The notes beneath the pieces are model-generated. The model had not been told where the DNA came from and did not search any database. It saw only the letters and a list, made by a program, of their open reading frames with translations. A stretch of DNA of 64,000 nt, from NCBI RefSeq assembly GCF_046299575.1, contig NZ_JBKBHX010000002.1:1-64000 (forward strand), in the 5' to 3' direction. Shown one piece after another: positions 36,497-45,510 of this stretch (the stretch's first letter is position 1; every line of letters starts with the position of its first letter). The position numbers and the translations under genes were made by a program. This DNA is from Thermaurantimonas sp046299575. GTDB taxonomy: Bacteria; Bacteroidota; Bacteroidia; Flavobacteriales; Schleiferiaceae.

Positions 36497-37507
36497 ATGA
36501 GGAAAATACTTTTAGCAATCATCTTGCCTTTTTGGATGCATCTGTTGAAAGCTCAGGTATTTCCGAGCTATGGTGGCGAGCGCGCCGGTTTATCGGCTCT
36601 TACGTTTTTAAAAAACGACATCAATCCTCGTTCTGTGGCTATCGGTGGAGCATCCTCTGCCTTAAATGGAGATGCTTTCTCAATTTTGTCCAATCCGGCT
36701 GCTTTAGTTCAACTGAAAGACAAAGGCTTTACCCTTGCCAACAAGTTTATTGGGGCTGGTGTGAATCAAAGCTTTGTATCGTTTGTGAATCCGCAGAGTG
36801 ATCAGACATCTGTCTGGGGTTTTTCACTTAATTCACTTACAAGCGGTTACATTAAAGAGCGAACAGAGTTCATGCCTGGTGGTACCGGTCGTGAATTTTC
36901 CGTAGTCAATATGGCCTTCGGTGCTACATATGCTAAGCTGCTCAGTGAACAATTCTCTTTTGGTCTTACCATGAAGTATGTGTATGAACATGTGGCTGGA
37001 TTTAACAACCACACTGCCGCTGTCGATCTTTCTTTTCTCTACAAAACTGACTTTAAGAAATTGCAATTTGCAGCAGTACTGCACAATTTCGGAGGAAGTA
37101 GCTCTCTGGCTTCGCGCGAAGACATCCCTGTCACTTTTAATAGAACCACAGGTATTGCCCTCGAGACAAATCCGGTGCCCACCGTGTTTTCCATTGGTAT
37201 GTCGATCGAGCCTTACAGAGCCGACAAACATGCTCTGCTGGCAGCCTTTCAGATCAGTCACCCAAACGACAACAGTGAAAACATTCGCTTAGGGGCTGAG
37301 TATTCATACGACGATCAGTTTTTTGGTCGCCTTGGCTATAAAATCAATGTTTTAGGACATGTCTATCCCACCGCTGGGGTAGGTGCAGCTGTGCCTTACG
37401 GAAGCGGGCAGTTGGTAATGATCGATTATGCTTTTACTGCCACCCGATTTTTTGGCTCACAGCATCTGATTGGCGTTCGTTTTATGTTGTCAAAATCGAA
37501 AAAATAA
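36497..37507 (+). CDS. PorV/PorQ family outer-membrane protein
   Basis: 336 residues with a signal peptide ending in LLKAQ. The conserved start of this family is present (GLSALTFLKNDINPRSVAIGGASSALNGDAFSILSNPAAL), followed by barrel strands. PorV is the outer-membrane shuttle that carries T9SS cargo to the attachment complex; PorQ and related paralogues have similar folds. This copy lies 7 bp after the TonB receptor and 1 bp before a lipoprotein gene, not next to gldKLMN, so it is more likely a dedicated paralogue than the housekeeping PorV. That is inference. Confidence 0.85.
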   Translation: MRKILLAIILPFWMHLLKAQVFPSYGGERAGLSALTFLKNDINPRSVAIGGASSALNGDAFSILSNPAALVQLKDKGFTLANKFIGAGVNQSFVSFVNPQSDQTSVWGFSLNSLTSGYIKERTEFMPGGTGREFSVVNMAFGATYAKLLSEQFSFGLTMKYVYEHVAGFNNHTAAVDLSFLYKTDFKKLQFAAVLHNFGGSSSLASREDIPVTFNRTTGIALETNPVPTVFSIGMSIEPYRADKHALLAAFQISHPNDNSENIRLGAEYSYDDQFFGRLGYKINVLGHVYPTAGVGAAVPYGSGQLVMIDYAFTATRFFGSQHLIGVRFMLSKSKK

Positions 37508-37508
37508 G

Positions 37509-38708
37509 ATGAAAAAACTTTTGCTGATTTTGTTTGCTTTTATATTGATTGGCGGCTGTCGAAAGTATTTTGGCGAAAAAACAGACCTAAGCTTTATCGA
37601 TGTTCCCCAATTTACCAATAGAGAAATAGCCTATGTACCTATTTTACCAGCATTCAGCGGCTTTGTAAAGCCGGTAGATATCGTTGTGGGTTTTGACCAG
37701 TTAATTTATGTGGCCGATGAAGGCGCACAGGAAATTGTGCAAATCGACGAAACAGGCCGCATATTGGGTAGCTTCCCTGTGCCTGGCTTGCGAGCTGTAA
37801 CTCAAGACCGCCGGTTTGATCTGCTAGCCATTGGAACTGCTGATACCGTAATTGCCGGTTCTACTTTTACCTTTTCGTGCATTTACCGCATACGTATGAC
37901 AGGGCCTCAGGGCTATAGACTCAATCCATCGAACGCTCAGATAATTCGTAAGATTGTTCACCCTTTTTATTACAAAACCACCTATTCAAACTCGGATTTA
38001 AACGTTCAGTTTAACAGAATCGGGGTAATAGCTTCTACCAATCCGGCAGAAAATAATTCTTACTTTGTCACTCGTACAGGTCCGGCTAAAAATCCTATCC
38101 TTGGCCCTGATGATGCCGTCTTGTTGTTTAACAACAACGATCAATACGTTACTCCCGTAACGGTTTCCACCTCGCAAGGTACTTTTAATGACTATTTTCA
38201 AAAGCCTTTCGGAATCACCACTTTTGCGAAACCTCCACAAATCACAGCCCGCACAGGTCAGAGCTTTATGGTTACAATGCTTGAGCCTAATGCTGCAATC
38301 AAAGTGCAATACATCGAGCGCATTGAAAGTGAATTCGGAGCAGAATACAGGCCCAGATTCTTCCCTTATGGAGATACATCCAAATCAGATGGTGGCTTAC
38401 ATGAGCCTTTTAAATTTCAAGAACCCGTGGGCATTACATTGAGTGGAGATGCATCTAACTTCATCTTTGTAGTGGATAGAGCAAAAGATTCACTCTATCA
38501 ATTTTCGGGTAATGGGCTCGAAGGGGTTCAACCACCAGCAGCTACGGGTATTACCAAGCTTCAAAAAGCCAGCTTTGGCGGCCGGGGTAACGATTATACC
38601 CAATTCAGATCGCCAATGTCAGTGGCTTTTTTTAAGAAAATTCTCTATGTAGCAGACTCAGAAAACGGAAGAATCTTGCGCTTCAGGCTTACCTTAGACT
38701 TTGATTAA
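37509..38708 (+). CDS. NHL-like beta-propeller lipoprotein
   Basis: 399 residues from the ATG at 37509, which begins 1 bp after the previous stop and gives a lipoprotein signal (LFAFILIGGC, Cys17). The body shows NHL-type propeller blades: FVKPVDIVVGFDQLIYVADEGAQEIVQIDETGRIL near the N terminus and FIFVVDRAKDSLYQFSGNG plus FRSPMSVAFFKKILYVADSENGRILRF near the C terminus. Probably a surface or periplasmic binding protein working with the adjacent receptor and barrel. It is the last gene of the tight cluster that begins at 32190. Confidence 0.8.
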   Translation: MKKLLLILFAFILIGGCRKYFGEKTDLSFIDVPQFTNREIAYVPILPAFSGFVKPVDIVVGFDQLIYVADEGAQEIVQIDETGRILGSFPVPGLRAVTQDRRFDLLAIGTADTVIAGSTFTFSCIYRIRMTGPQGYRLNPSNAQIIRKIVHPFYYKTTYSNSDLNVQFNRIGVIASTNPAENNSYFVTRTGPAKNPILGPDDAVLLFNNNDQYVTPVTVSTSQGTFNDYFQKPFGITTFAKPPQITARTGQSFMVTMLEPNAAIKVQYIERIESEFGAEYRPRFFPYGDTSKSDGGLHEPFKFQEPVGITLSGDASNFIFVVDRAKDSLYQFSGNGLEGVQPPAATGITKLQKASFGGRGNDYTQFRSPMSVAFFKKILYVADSENGRILRFRLTLDFD

Positions 38709-38794
38709 TTGGTAATAAAAATTCACTGCGACGGTTTTAGTGGAAATATTGCGAATTTTTGTAAGCATGTGTAGCGATTAATACAGTATTCTTC

Positions 38795-38802
38795 TATTTT
38801 TG
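38795..38802 (+). promoter_or_regulatory. Candidate -7 element for the stand-alone sorting-domain gene
   Basis: TATTTTTG matches TAnnTTTG exactly and lies 16 bp before the ATG at 38819. No clear -33 element at the right spacing. It would make the small gene an independent transcription unit. Confidence 0.45.
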
Positions 38803-38818
38803 TTTGGATTTTCAGAAT

Positions 38819-39229
38819 ATGCTCAAAAAACTCATCATACTTTTCACAAGCATTTTTGGAGTTTCACTCACCGGTTTTGCTCAAGGTGGTAACGATCGCA
38901 TACCCCCGGAAGATCGTATTAATGAATGTGTATTATTTATACCAAATGCTTTTACTCCCAATGGCGACGGCATTAACGATCGTTTCGGAATTAAGATAAA
39001 TCCCAACTGTTTTATGGTCAGTTTTAATATGAAAATTTTTGACCGCTGGGGAAGAATGATCTTTGACGCTAATGACTATCGCGAGCCTTATTGGTGGGAT
39101 GGAAATTTTGACGGCAATCGAATGAAGGAGGGTACCTACACTTATCACATAATTGCCGAATTTGAACTACCCGACCGCAGCGATCGGGTAGAAATTCGAC
39201 GACAAGGATTTTTTACATTAATCCGATAA
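38819..39229 (+). CDS. Small protein made almost only of a T9SS type B sorting domain
   Basis: 136 residues from the ATG at 38819. After a signal peptide (LKKLIILFTSIFGVSLTGFAQ) only about 20 residues precede a complete gliding-motility-associated C-terminal domain: CVLFIPNAFTPNGDGINDRF, NMKIFDRWGRMIFDAND, WWDGNFDGNRMKEGTYTYHI, RQGFFTLIR. Normally this domain ends proteins of hundreds to thousands of residues and is used to export and anchor them. Here there is no cargo domain. It has two cysteines (NECVLF and NPNCFM) that could form a disulfide. Genes on the left belong to the exported-protein block; sufD on the right is convergent after 18 bp. Confidence 0.85.
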   Translation: MLKKLIILFTSIFGVSLTGFAQGGNDRIPPEDRINECVLFIPNAFTPNGDGINDRFGIKINPNCFMVSFNMKIFDRWGRMIFDANDYREPYWWDGNFDGNRMKEGTYTYHIIAEFELPDRSDRVEIRRQGFFTLIR

Positions 39230-39247
39230 TTTCCTATACTAGTTTGC

Positions 39248-40567
39248 TTACAGTTCAAATCCAAAGTCAATATTGTTCTTCTGATTGAGTATAAAACGAA
39301 TTTTAGACTTCAATTCAGGTAGTTGTACCTTATCGACAATCTCAGCAGCAAAAGCCAGTAAAAGGAGGGCCTTTGCTTTGGATTCCTCAATACCTCTTTG
39401 ACGAAGGTAAAACAAGGCTTCTTCGTCCATTTGGCCTACTGTACATCCGTGTGAGCACTTTACGTCGTTTGCAAATATTTCTAATTGCGGCTTCGTATCT
39501 ACAGTAGCTTTTTCAGAGAGTACGATGTTGTTGTTTTGCTGAAAAGCGTTAGTCTTTTGCGCATGTGGAGCTACGTATACTTTACCATTGAAAACGCCCG
39601 AAGATTTACCGTCGAATATGCCTTTGTATAGCTCATTGCTTTGGCAGTGGGGCGCAATGTGGTGGATGGCTGTGTGATGGTCCACAAACTCATCGCCTGT
39701 GAGCATAGTGAAGCCCCATAAATGGGCTTCTGCCATGTTTTCGATCAACTTTACAGTTGGATTGTTGCGTACAAATTTGCCGCCAAGGCTTACAGTTGTG
39801 AGATTAAGTACAGCGTAACTCTGGAGTTGATATACTGTATTGTCTATCAGAGCAGCTTCGTTGTTGTCGTTCTGTAATTTGTAATGGTCGAGTATTGCTC
39901 CATTGTGGAGAAATACCTCAGTTGCCGCATTGGTGAGCACAGGAGCACCACTGAGGGAATAGTGACTCTCAATGACTGTGGCCCTCGAATTTTTTCCCAA
40001 AACCAGAAGGCTTCGTGGTTGGTGAAGCACTGGCTGAGCGCAATCGGTAGAAAAGTAAAGGATTTCAATAGGTTTATCAACCACTTTATTGTCGGGTACA
40101 TATACGAATGCCCCTTCGCGCGCAAAGGCAGTGTTAAGTGCTGAGATGCTATCGCCGTAATTGATGAGCTTTCCGACATACTCGTGTGCAAATTCTTCAA
40201 ATCTATTGAGCAAGGCTGAAAACGTGCAGATATCATACTGCTGATGGGTAGTGTGGCTCAGCCAAGAGGCGTAATACCCATCCACAAACACTATGCGGTA
40301 GGTATCGGTTTCTGAAAGAAAGTATTTTCTGACAAAATTAAGGTCTAAATTCTTTTCTTTTGGGTGAAAGACTCTGTAATCGTATTTGGTAATTGGCTTT
40401 AGATTGGTGTACTTCCAGTCTTCTTCCCGTTTGGTCGGAAAACCTTTTTGTTCGAATACCTCGAGAGCCTTTTGGCGGAGTTTATGAAATTCGGATTTTT
40501 TCTGTCCGTTGAGTTGGTTTTCAAAAACGATAAATGACGAAAGCAAAGTGTCTTTCAATAGTTCCAT
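39248..40567 (-). CDS. sufD: Fe-S cluster assembly protein SufD
   Basis: 439 residues. SufD is the SufB paralogue in the SufBC2D scaffold that builds Fe-S clusters in the cytoplasm. The C-terminal segment CSHGCTVGQMDEEALFYLRQRGI and the beta-helix core (NGAILDHYKLQNDNNEAALID) are typical. It is the last gene of the iscA/sufA-sufB-sufC-sufD operon on the minus strand and starts 19 bp after sufC. No sufS or sufE follows, although these often complete the operon in Bacteroidota. Confidence 0.94.
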   Translation of the reverse strand: MELLKDTLLSSFIVFENQLNGQKKSEFHKLRQKALEVFEQKGFPTKREEDWKYTNLKPITKYDYRVFHPKEKNLDLNFVRKYFLSETDTYRIVFVDGYYASWLSHTTHQQYDICTFSALLNRFEEFAHEYVGKLINYGDSISALNTAFAREGAFVYVPDNKVVDKPIEILYFSTDCAQPVLHQPRSLLVLGKNSRATVIESHYSLSGAPVLTNAATEVFLHNGAILDHYKLQNDNNEAALIDNTVYQLQSYAVLNLTTVSLGGKFVRNNPTVKLIENMAEAHLWGFTMLTGDEFVDHHTAIHHIAPHCQSNELYKGIFDGKSSGVFNGKVYVAPHAQKTNAFQQNNNIVLSEKATVDTKPQLEIFANDVKCSHGCTVGQMDEEALFYLRQRGIEESKAKALLLLAFAAEIVDKVQLPELKSKIRFILNQKNNIDFGFEL

Positions 40568-40586
40568 TGTTGAGCTTATGTGAGCA

Positions 40587-41339
40587 TTAAACTGCAGCTT
40601 CTTCCTTAATCCAGTCGTATCCCTTTTCTTCGAGTTCGATAGCTAGTTCTTTTGTACCTGTTTTTACAATTCTGCCTTTGTAGAGCACGTGTACATAGTC
40701 AGGCACGATGTAGTCGAGTAGGCGCTGGTAGTGGGTTATGACTAAGAAGGCGTTTTCGCTGGTGCGGAGTTTATTAACACCATTAGCCACGATGCGCAAA
40801 GCATCGATGTCGAGGCCTGAATCGGTTTCGTCGAGTATAGCGAGCTTGGGTTGAAGCATGGCCATTTGGAAGATTTCATTGCGCTTCTTCTCGCCTCCTG
40901 AGAAGCCCTCGTTCAGCGATCGGCTGAGGAAGGACTTATCCATGCTGAGCAATTCCATTCGCTCGCGCATGAGCTTAAGCATTTCCTTAGCCGGCATGGG
41001 TTCCAGGCCGTGGGCTTTGCGATTTTCGTTTATGGCAGTTTTTATAAAATTGGTAACCGAAACCCCCGGAATTTCTACCGGATATTGAAACGACAGAAAT
41101 ATGCCGAGATGAGCACGTTCTTCAGGCGCAAGTTCTAAAATGTTGACACCTTCAAATTCAATGGAGCCCTCTGTTATCTGGTAATCTTCCTTACCGGCGA
41201 TTACGTTGCTCAGTGTACTTTTTCCTGAGCCATTTGGGCCCATGATGGCGTGAATTTCGCCTTTATGAATTTCGAGGTTTATTCCTTTTAGTATTGGGGT
41301 ATCATCTACAGATACATGAAGATTGCGTATCGTAAGCAT
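40587..41339 (-). CDS. sufC: Fe-S cluster assembly ATPase SufC
   Basis: 250 residues. ABC-type ATPase motifs are complete: Walker A GPNGSGKST, signature FSGGEKKR, Walker B LAILDETDSGLD, and the H loop in VITHYQR. SufC drives conformational changes in the SufBC2D complex. It lies 35 bp after sufB and 19 bp before sufD in the same operon. Confidence 0.97.
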   Translation of the reverse strand: MLTIRNLHVSVDDTPILKGINLEIHKGEIHAIMGPNGSGKSTLSNVIAGKEDYQITEGSIEFEGVNILELAPEERAHLGIFLSFQYPVEIPGVSVTNFIKTAINENRKAHGLEPMPAKEMLKLMRERMELLSMDKSFLSRSLNEGFSGGEKKRNEIFQMAMLQPKLAILDETDSGLDIDALRIVANGVNKLRTSENAFLVITHYQRLLDYIVPDYVHVLYKGRIVKTGTKELAIELEEKGYDWIKEEAAV

Positions 41340-41374
41340 AGAACCTGATGTTGATTTTGATTATAGAATTAAAT

Positions 41375-42805
41375 TTAACCTACTGATCCTTCAAGACTTA
41401 TGGCGAGAAGTTTCTGAGCCTCTACGGCAAATTCCATTGGCAGCTGATTGATCACTTCTTTGGCAAATCCGTTTACAATCAGGTTGATTGCTTCTTCGGT
41501 GGGTATGCCGCGTTGATTGCAGTAGAAGATCTGATCTTCGCCAATTTTACTGGTGGTAGCTTCGTGCTCTACTTTGGCAGTAGGATTTTCAATTTCGATG
41601 TAGGGGAAGGTATGTGCACCACACTGGTCGCCCATGAGCATGCTATCGCACTGTGAGAAGTTGCGCGCGTTTGTAGCCCGTGGTCCTATTTTTACTAGTC
41701 CGCGATAGCTGTTTTGGCTTTTGCCTGCTGAAATTCCCTTAGAAATAATGGTGCTCCGGGTATTTCGACCGAGGTGGATCATTTTGGTTCCAGTATCAGC
41801 TTGTTGGTGATGATTAGTCACAGCTACAGAGTAAAATTCACCAACGCTGTTGTCTCCCTTCAAGATGCAAGAGGGATATTTCCAGGTGATGGCTGATCCT
41901 GTTTCTACTTGTGTCCAGGAGATTTTGGCATTGCGCTCACAAAGCCCTCGCTTGGTTACAAAGTTGTACACGCCACCTTTTCCTTCCTTGTCACCGGGAT
42001 ACCAGTTTTGCACAGTCGAATATTTAATCTCAGCGCCTTCCAGAGCTATGAGCTCTACTACAGCGGCATGGAGCTGGTGCTCGTCGCGCATTGGAGCTGT
42101 GCAACCTTCCAGATAGCTCACATAGCTACCCTCATCGGCTATTACCAGTGTGCGCTCAAACTGGCCGGTACCGGCTTCATTGATTCGGAAATAGGTGCTT
42201 AACTCCATAGGGCAGCGCACGCCTTTTGGTATGTAGCAAAAGGATCCATCGCTGAAAACGGCTGAATTCAGCGCTGCATAGAAATTATCGGTACGCGGAA
42301 CCACAGTGCCCAGGTATTTGCGCACCAAATCGCCGTGTTCGCGTATGGCTTCGCTCATCGAACAGAAGATTATGCCAAGCTCAGCGAGTTTTTCTTTAAA
42401 TGTAGTCTTTACAGAAACACTATCGACCACTACATCGATGGCTACGCCTGCCAGGCGTTTTTGCTCCTCGAGACTGATGCCGAGCTTTTCAAAAGTTTTA
42501 AGCAGTTCAGGATCTACTTCATCCAGGCTATTGAGCTGCTTTTTAGGTTTTGGGGCTGAGTAGTAAGATATGGCCTGAAAATCAGGTTTTTCGTATTTTA
42601 TGTTTGCCCATTCCGGCTCCTTCATGGTTTGCCAGATTCTGAAGGCCTCAAGCCTCCATTCAGTCATCCATTCAGGCTCATTTTTCTTTGCCGATATCAA
42701 TCGAATGATGTCTTCGTTGAGGCCTGGAGGAACCTTGTCAGCATCTATCGGAGTGTAAAAACCGTATTTGTAGTCGCTTTGCGTTACTTTTTCGAGTATT
42801 TCCAT
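41375..42805 (-). CDS. sufB: Fe-S cluster assembly scaffold SufB
   Basis: 476 residues, the usual length. Family strings are conserved: FCSMSEAIREHGDLVRKYLGTVVP, CYIPKGVRCPMELSTYFRIN, EGCTAPMRDEHQLHAAVVEL, SQCDSMLMGDQCGAHTFPYIE and the C-terminal YCNQRGIPTEEAINLIVNGF. SufB receives sulfur and builds the nascent cluster with SufC and SufD. The gene starts 12 bp after the A-type carrier gene and is part of the same operon. Confidence 0.97.
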   Translation of the reverse strand: MEILEKVTQSDYKYGFYTPIDADKVPPGLNEDIIRLISAKKNEPEWMTEWRLEAFRIWQTMKEPEWANIKYEKPDFQAISYYSAPKPKKQLNSLDEVDPELLKTFEKLGISLEEQKRLAGVAIDVVVDSVSVKTTFKEKLAELGIIFCSMSEAIREHGDLVRKYLGTVVPRTDNFYAALNSAVFSDGSFCYIPKGVRCPMELSTYFRINEAGTGQFERTLVIADEGSYVSYLEGCTAPMRDEHQLHAAVVELIALEGAEIKYSTVQNWYPGDKEGKGGVYNFVTKRGLCERNAKISWTQVETGSAITWKYPSCILKGDNSVGEFYSVAVTNHHQQADTGTKMIHLGRNTRSTIISKGISAGKSQNSYRGLVKIGPRATNARNFSQCDSMLMGDQCGAHTFPYIEIENPTAKVEHEATTSKIGEDQIFYCNQRGIPTEEAINLIVNGFAKEVINQLPMEFAVEAQKLLAISLEGSVG

Positions 42806-42817
42806 AACCGGAAGTTT

Positions 42818-43141
42818 TTATACGGCAAAACTTTCACCGCATCCGCAGGTGCGTTTTGCATTGGGGTTGTTGAAAACGAAGCCTTTACCGTTGAGTCCGC
42901 CGGAGTAATCGAGGGTAGTACCTACCAAATATAGAAGGGATTTTTTATCTACAGCTACTTTTATTTCTCCGTGTTCGAATACCTTGTCGTCGGGTGCCGG
43001 GTCAGCAAACTCCAACTTGTACGACAGGCCGCTGCAACCGCCTGAAGTTACGGTTACACGAATACATCGTGAGGTACCTTGCCCTTCGCTCTCCAGCAGG
43101 TGCAACAGTTGTTTTTTTGCGCTGTCAGATACCTGGATCAT
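42818..43141 (-). CDS. HesB/IscA/SufA family Fe-S cluster carrier
   Basis: 107 residues. The three conserved cysteines of A-type carriers are present: Cys36 in SGGCSGLSY and Cys99 and Cys101 in TCGCGESF. A-type proteins accept Fe-S clusters from the SufBCD scaffold and pass them to target enzymes. It is the first gene of the suf operon; a strong -7 element lies about 28 bp upstream of its ATG. Whether it is SufA or ErpA in specificity cannot be told from sequence. Confidence 0.95.
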   Translation of the reverse strand: MIQVSDSAKKQLLHLLESEGQGTSRCIRVTVTSGGCSGLSYKLEFADPAPDDKVFEHGEIKVAVDKKSLLYLVGTTLDYSGGLNGKGFVFNNPNAKRTCGCGESFAV

Positions 43142-43168
43142 AATTTTTAATTAATCTAAATTTCAACG

Positions 43169-43176
43169 CAAAAGTA
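43169..43176 (-). promoter_or_regulatory. -7 element of the suf operon
   Basis: On the minus strand TACTTTTG is an exact TAnnTTTG match, with a T-rich -33-like block about 18 bp upstream. It is divergent from the bshA promoter; the two start codons are 141 bp apart. Confidence 0.6.
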
Positions 43177-43268
43177 TAACACAGAAACCGCTTAAAATTT
43201 ATAAAGTTTATAAAAACATGACATTTGGGACAAAGTTAAAGTTTACATACAAGATTTTTTTAAAGAAC

Positions 43269-43276
43269 TACTTTTG
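43269..43276 (+). promoter_or_regulatory. -7 element of bshA
   Basis: TACTTTTG is an exact TAnnTTTG match with a -33-like TTTA at 43242-43245. It ends only 6 bp before the ATG at 43283, so the transcript would be leaderless or nearly so. Confidence 0.5.
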
Positions 43277-43282
43277 CTTTGT

Positions 43283-44404
43283 ATGAATGTAGGAATTCTT
43301 TGCCACCCAACCTATGGAGGCAGCGGTGTAGTAGCCACTGAACTGGGGATGTATTTTGCTTCGAAAGGTCATAAAGTGCATTTTATAACCTATGCTCAGC
43401 CTGTAAGGCTCGATATTCTGGCGGAAAACATTTATTACCATGAGGTCAAAGTTCATGAGTATCCGCTCTTCGAATTTCCACCCTACGAACTTGCTCTGAC
43501 CAGCAAGGTAGTGCAAACTGCTCTAAAGTGGAAGCTCGAAATAATTCATGCGCATTATGCCATTCCTCACGCCTATGCGGCAATTAATGCCAGTAGAATC
43601 TTAAAAGAGCACGGGGTTCATCTGCCGGTTATCACCACACTGCATGGTACCGATATCACAATTGTAGGTCGTAATCCGGCCTATCACGCAGCTGTCAACT
43701 ATTCCATTAATCACAGCGATGTAGTTACTGCGGTTTCGCAAAGCTTGAAAGAGGAGTCGTATCAACATTTTAACATCTCTAAAGAGATCGTCGTAGTGCC
43801 AAACTTTGTGAATTTCGACGAATTCAATCGCGACATTCCTTGCATTAAAAAACAGTTTGCACCTGACGGACAGAAGGTCATCACACACATCAGCAATATG
43901 CGCCCTGTTAAGCGCTTGGGCGATGTAATCGAAATTTTTGCTCGAGTGCGCCCGCACATATCCGCACGTCTGCTCATGGTGGGCGACGGCCCTGAGAAGG
44001 AGCCTGCAAGAGCACTAGCCAAAGACCTCGGTGTAGTTGATGATGTAATCTTTGTGGGAAATGCAGTGGATATCTACAGGGTTATTAAATGTACAGATGT
44101 TTTATTGCTCCCCTCTGAAAAAGAAAGCTTTGGTCTTGTGGCACTGGAAGCTATGGCAGCAGGTAAACCCGTAGTGAGTACCAACACAGGCGGACTGCCG
44201 GAGGTAAACATTCACGGTGAAACAGGTTTCCTGGCTGATGTGGGCGATGTAGATAAAATGGCCGGATATGTTTTAGAACTTTTAAACGATTCTAATCTAT
44301 ACAAAAGCATAAGTGAAAAGGCATTTGCCAAAGCAAAAAATTACGACATCAATAAAGTAGCACCTATTTACTTAGAATTATATCAAGATTCTTTAGGACG
44401 TTAA
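43283..44404 (+). CDS. bshA: N-acetyl-alpha-D-glucosaminyl L-malate synthase BshA
   Basis: 373 residues from the ATG at 43283. It is a GT-B (GT4) glycosyltransferase that joins UDP-GlcNAc and L-malate in the first step of bacillithiol synthesis in the cytoplasm. The N terminus MNVGILCHPTYGGSGVVATELG is diagnostic of BshA, as are TLHGTDITIVG and NFVNFDEF; the nucleotide-sugar site is in EKESFGLVALEAMAAGKPVVSTNTGGLPEV. An in-frame TTG at 43274 falls inside the -7 element. No bshB or bshC is nearby. It is divergent from the suf operon, and bacillithiol is linked to Fe-S metabolism in other bacteria. Confidence 0.95.
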   Translation: MNVGILCHPTYGGSGVVATELGMYFASKGHKVHFITYAQPVRLDILAENIYYHEVKVHEYPLFEFPPYELALTSKVVQTALKWKLEIIHAHYAIPHAYAAINASRILKEHGVHLPVITTLHGTDITIVGRNPAYHAAVNYSINHSDVVTAVSQSLKEESYQHFNISKEIVVVPNFVNFDEFNRDIPCIKKQFAPDGQKVITHISNMRPVKRLGDVIEIFARVRPHISARLLMVGDGPEKEPARALAKDLGVVDDVIFVGNAVDIYRVIKCTDVLLLPSEKESFGLVALEAMAAGKPVVSTNTGGLPEVNIHGETGFLADVGDVDKMAGYVLELLNDSNLYKSISEKAFAKAKNYDINKVAPIYLELYQDSLGR

Positions 44405-44474
44405 AAAAAAATTTTAAAAATCATATATTAAATTACATATTCATGATTTACTTTGATAGAAAATTGCTCCAACT

Positions 44475-45497
44475 GTGGACACGGTTTACTATTTAGCCTG
44501 GTGGAATCTTGAAAATTTACTCGATGTAGAAAACGCCGACAGACCTGAATGGCGAAAGAAAAAAATTGGCAAATACATCATCGGTTGGAATGAAGAGATC
44601 CTACTTAAAAAAATCAGAAACATTGCTTCAGCCATAGCTGAAATGAACAACGGATCTGGCCCTGATATTATTGGTGTATGTGAGGTAGAGAATGAACGAC
44701 TTTTGCACCTTTTGGCCGACAACCTTTCAATTACAGGAAGAAAATATTCCTTTATACATTTCGATAGCAACGACAAACGGGGTATAGATATAGCTTTTCT
44801 TTACGACGCAACTCTTTTTGAAGTACCAAAAAATCTTTTATTTACCGTAAGGCTACACAAACGCTCAGCTACAAGAGATCTTTTACAAGCAGAATTTATC
44901 ACAAATAAAGGACAGTCATTAATCGTAATCGGAAATCACTGGCCCTCGCGCACAGGTGGTCAGTATGAGACAGAGCCATTTCGCATAATGGCTGCAGAAA
45001 CACTAAGCTACTGGCTGTATCAGATTGCTGAAAAACGCGGAAATGACCAGCCAGTGTTAGTAATGGGCGACTTCAACGATGAACCATTCAGCCGCTCTAT
45101 CACCGAATATGCTCTCTCTACACCGAATATTCGCCTGATTAAATCTGCCAGAAAAGATGGTAACGGCATTTATACACCTTACCTGCTTAATCTCCTCTGG
45201 AATGAAATGGCAGATGGAAAAGGTACCTACCTGTACAGAGGCAAGTGGAGTGTATTAGATCAAATCATGGTGAATCGCGCTGTAGCTCTCAACAAAGGAT
45301 TCACCGTGCTCAGCGCCGGCATTTACGACCACCCTGACCTGATGACTCCAGGTTTGAATGCTTCGCCTAAAGCTTTCGGTGCTCCCAGCAAAGCCCGTCG
45401 CGATAGAAAAGGTAACATCCGTGAATCATATGGCACTTTTTGGTCAAAAGGCTATAGCGATCACTTGCCTGTTGTAGTATTATTGAAAGAAAATTAA
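44475..45497 (+). CDS. Cytoplasmic endonuclease/exonuclease/phosphatase family protein
   Basis: 340 residues beginning with GTG at 44475. In frame upstream there are only four codons after a stop, and the catalytic asparagine region (AWWNLENLLD) lies right at the start, so the GTG is probably correct. Further EEP motifs: GVCEVENERLL, GNHWPSRTGG, MGDFNDEPFSRS, LDQIMVN and SDHLPVVVLL. No signal peptide is visible, unlike the T9SS EEP protein at 26368. Substrate (nucleic acid, phospholipid or nucleotide) is undetermined. It precedes the response regulator by 13 bp, so it may be co-transcribed with the signalling genes. Confidence 0.85.
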   Translation: MDTVYYLAWWNLENLLDVENADRPEWRKKKIGKYIIGWNEEILLKKIRNIASAIAEMNNGSGPDIIGVCEVENERLLHLLADNLSITGRKYSFIHFDSNDKRGIDIAFLYDATLFEVPKNLLFTVRLHKRSATRDLLQAEFITNKGQSLIVIGNHWPSRTGGQYETEPFRIMAAETLSYWLYQIAEKRGNDQPVLVMGDFNDEPFSRSITEYALSTPNIRLIKSARKDGNGIYTPYLLNLLWNEMADGKGTYLYRGKWSVLDQIMVNRAVALNKGFTVLSAGIYDHPDLMTPGLNASPKAFGAPSKARRDRKGNIRESYGTFWSKGYSDHLPVVVLLKEN

Positions 45498-45510
45498 AAC
45501 GCTTTGTATC

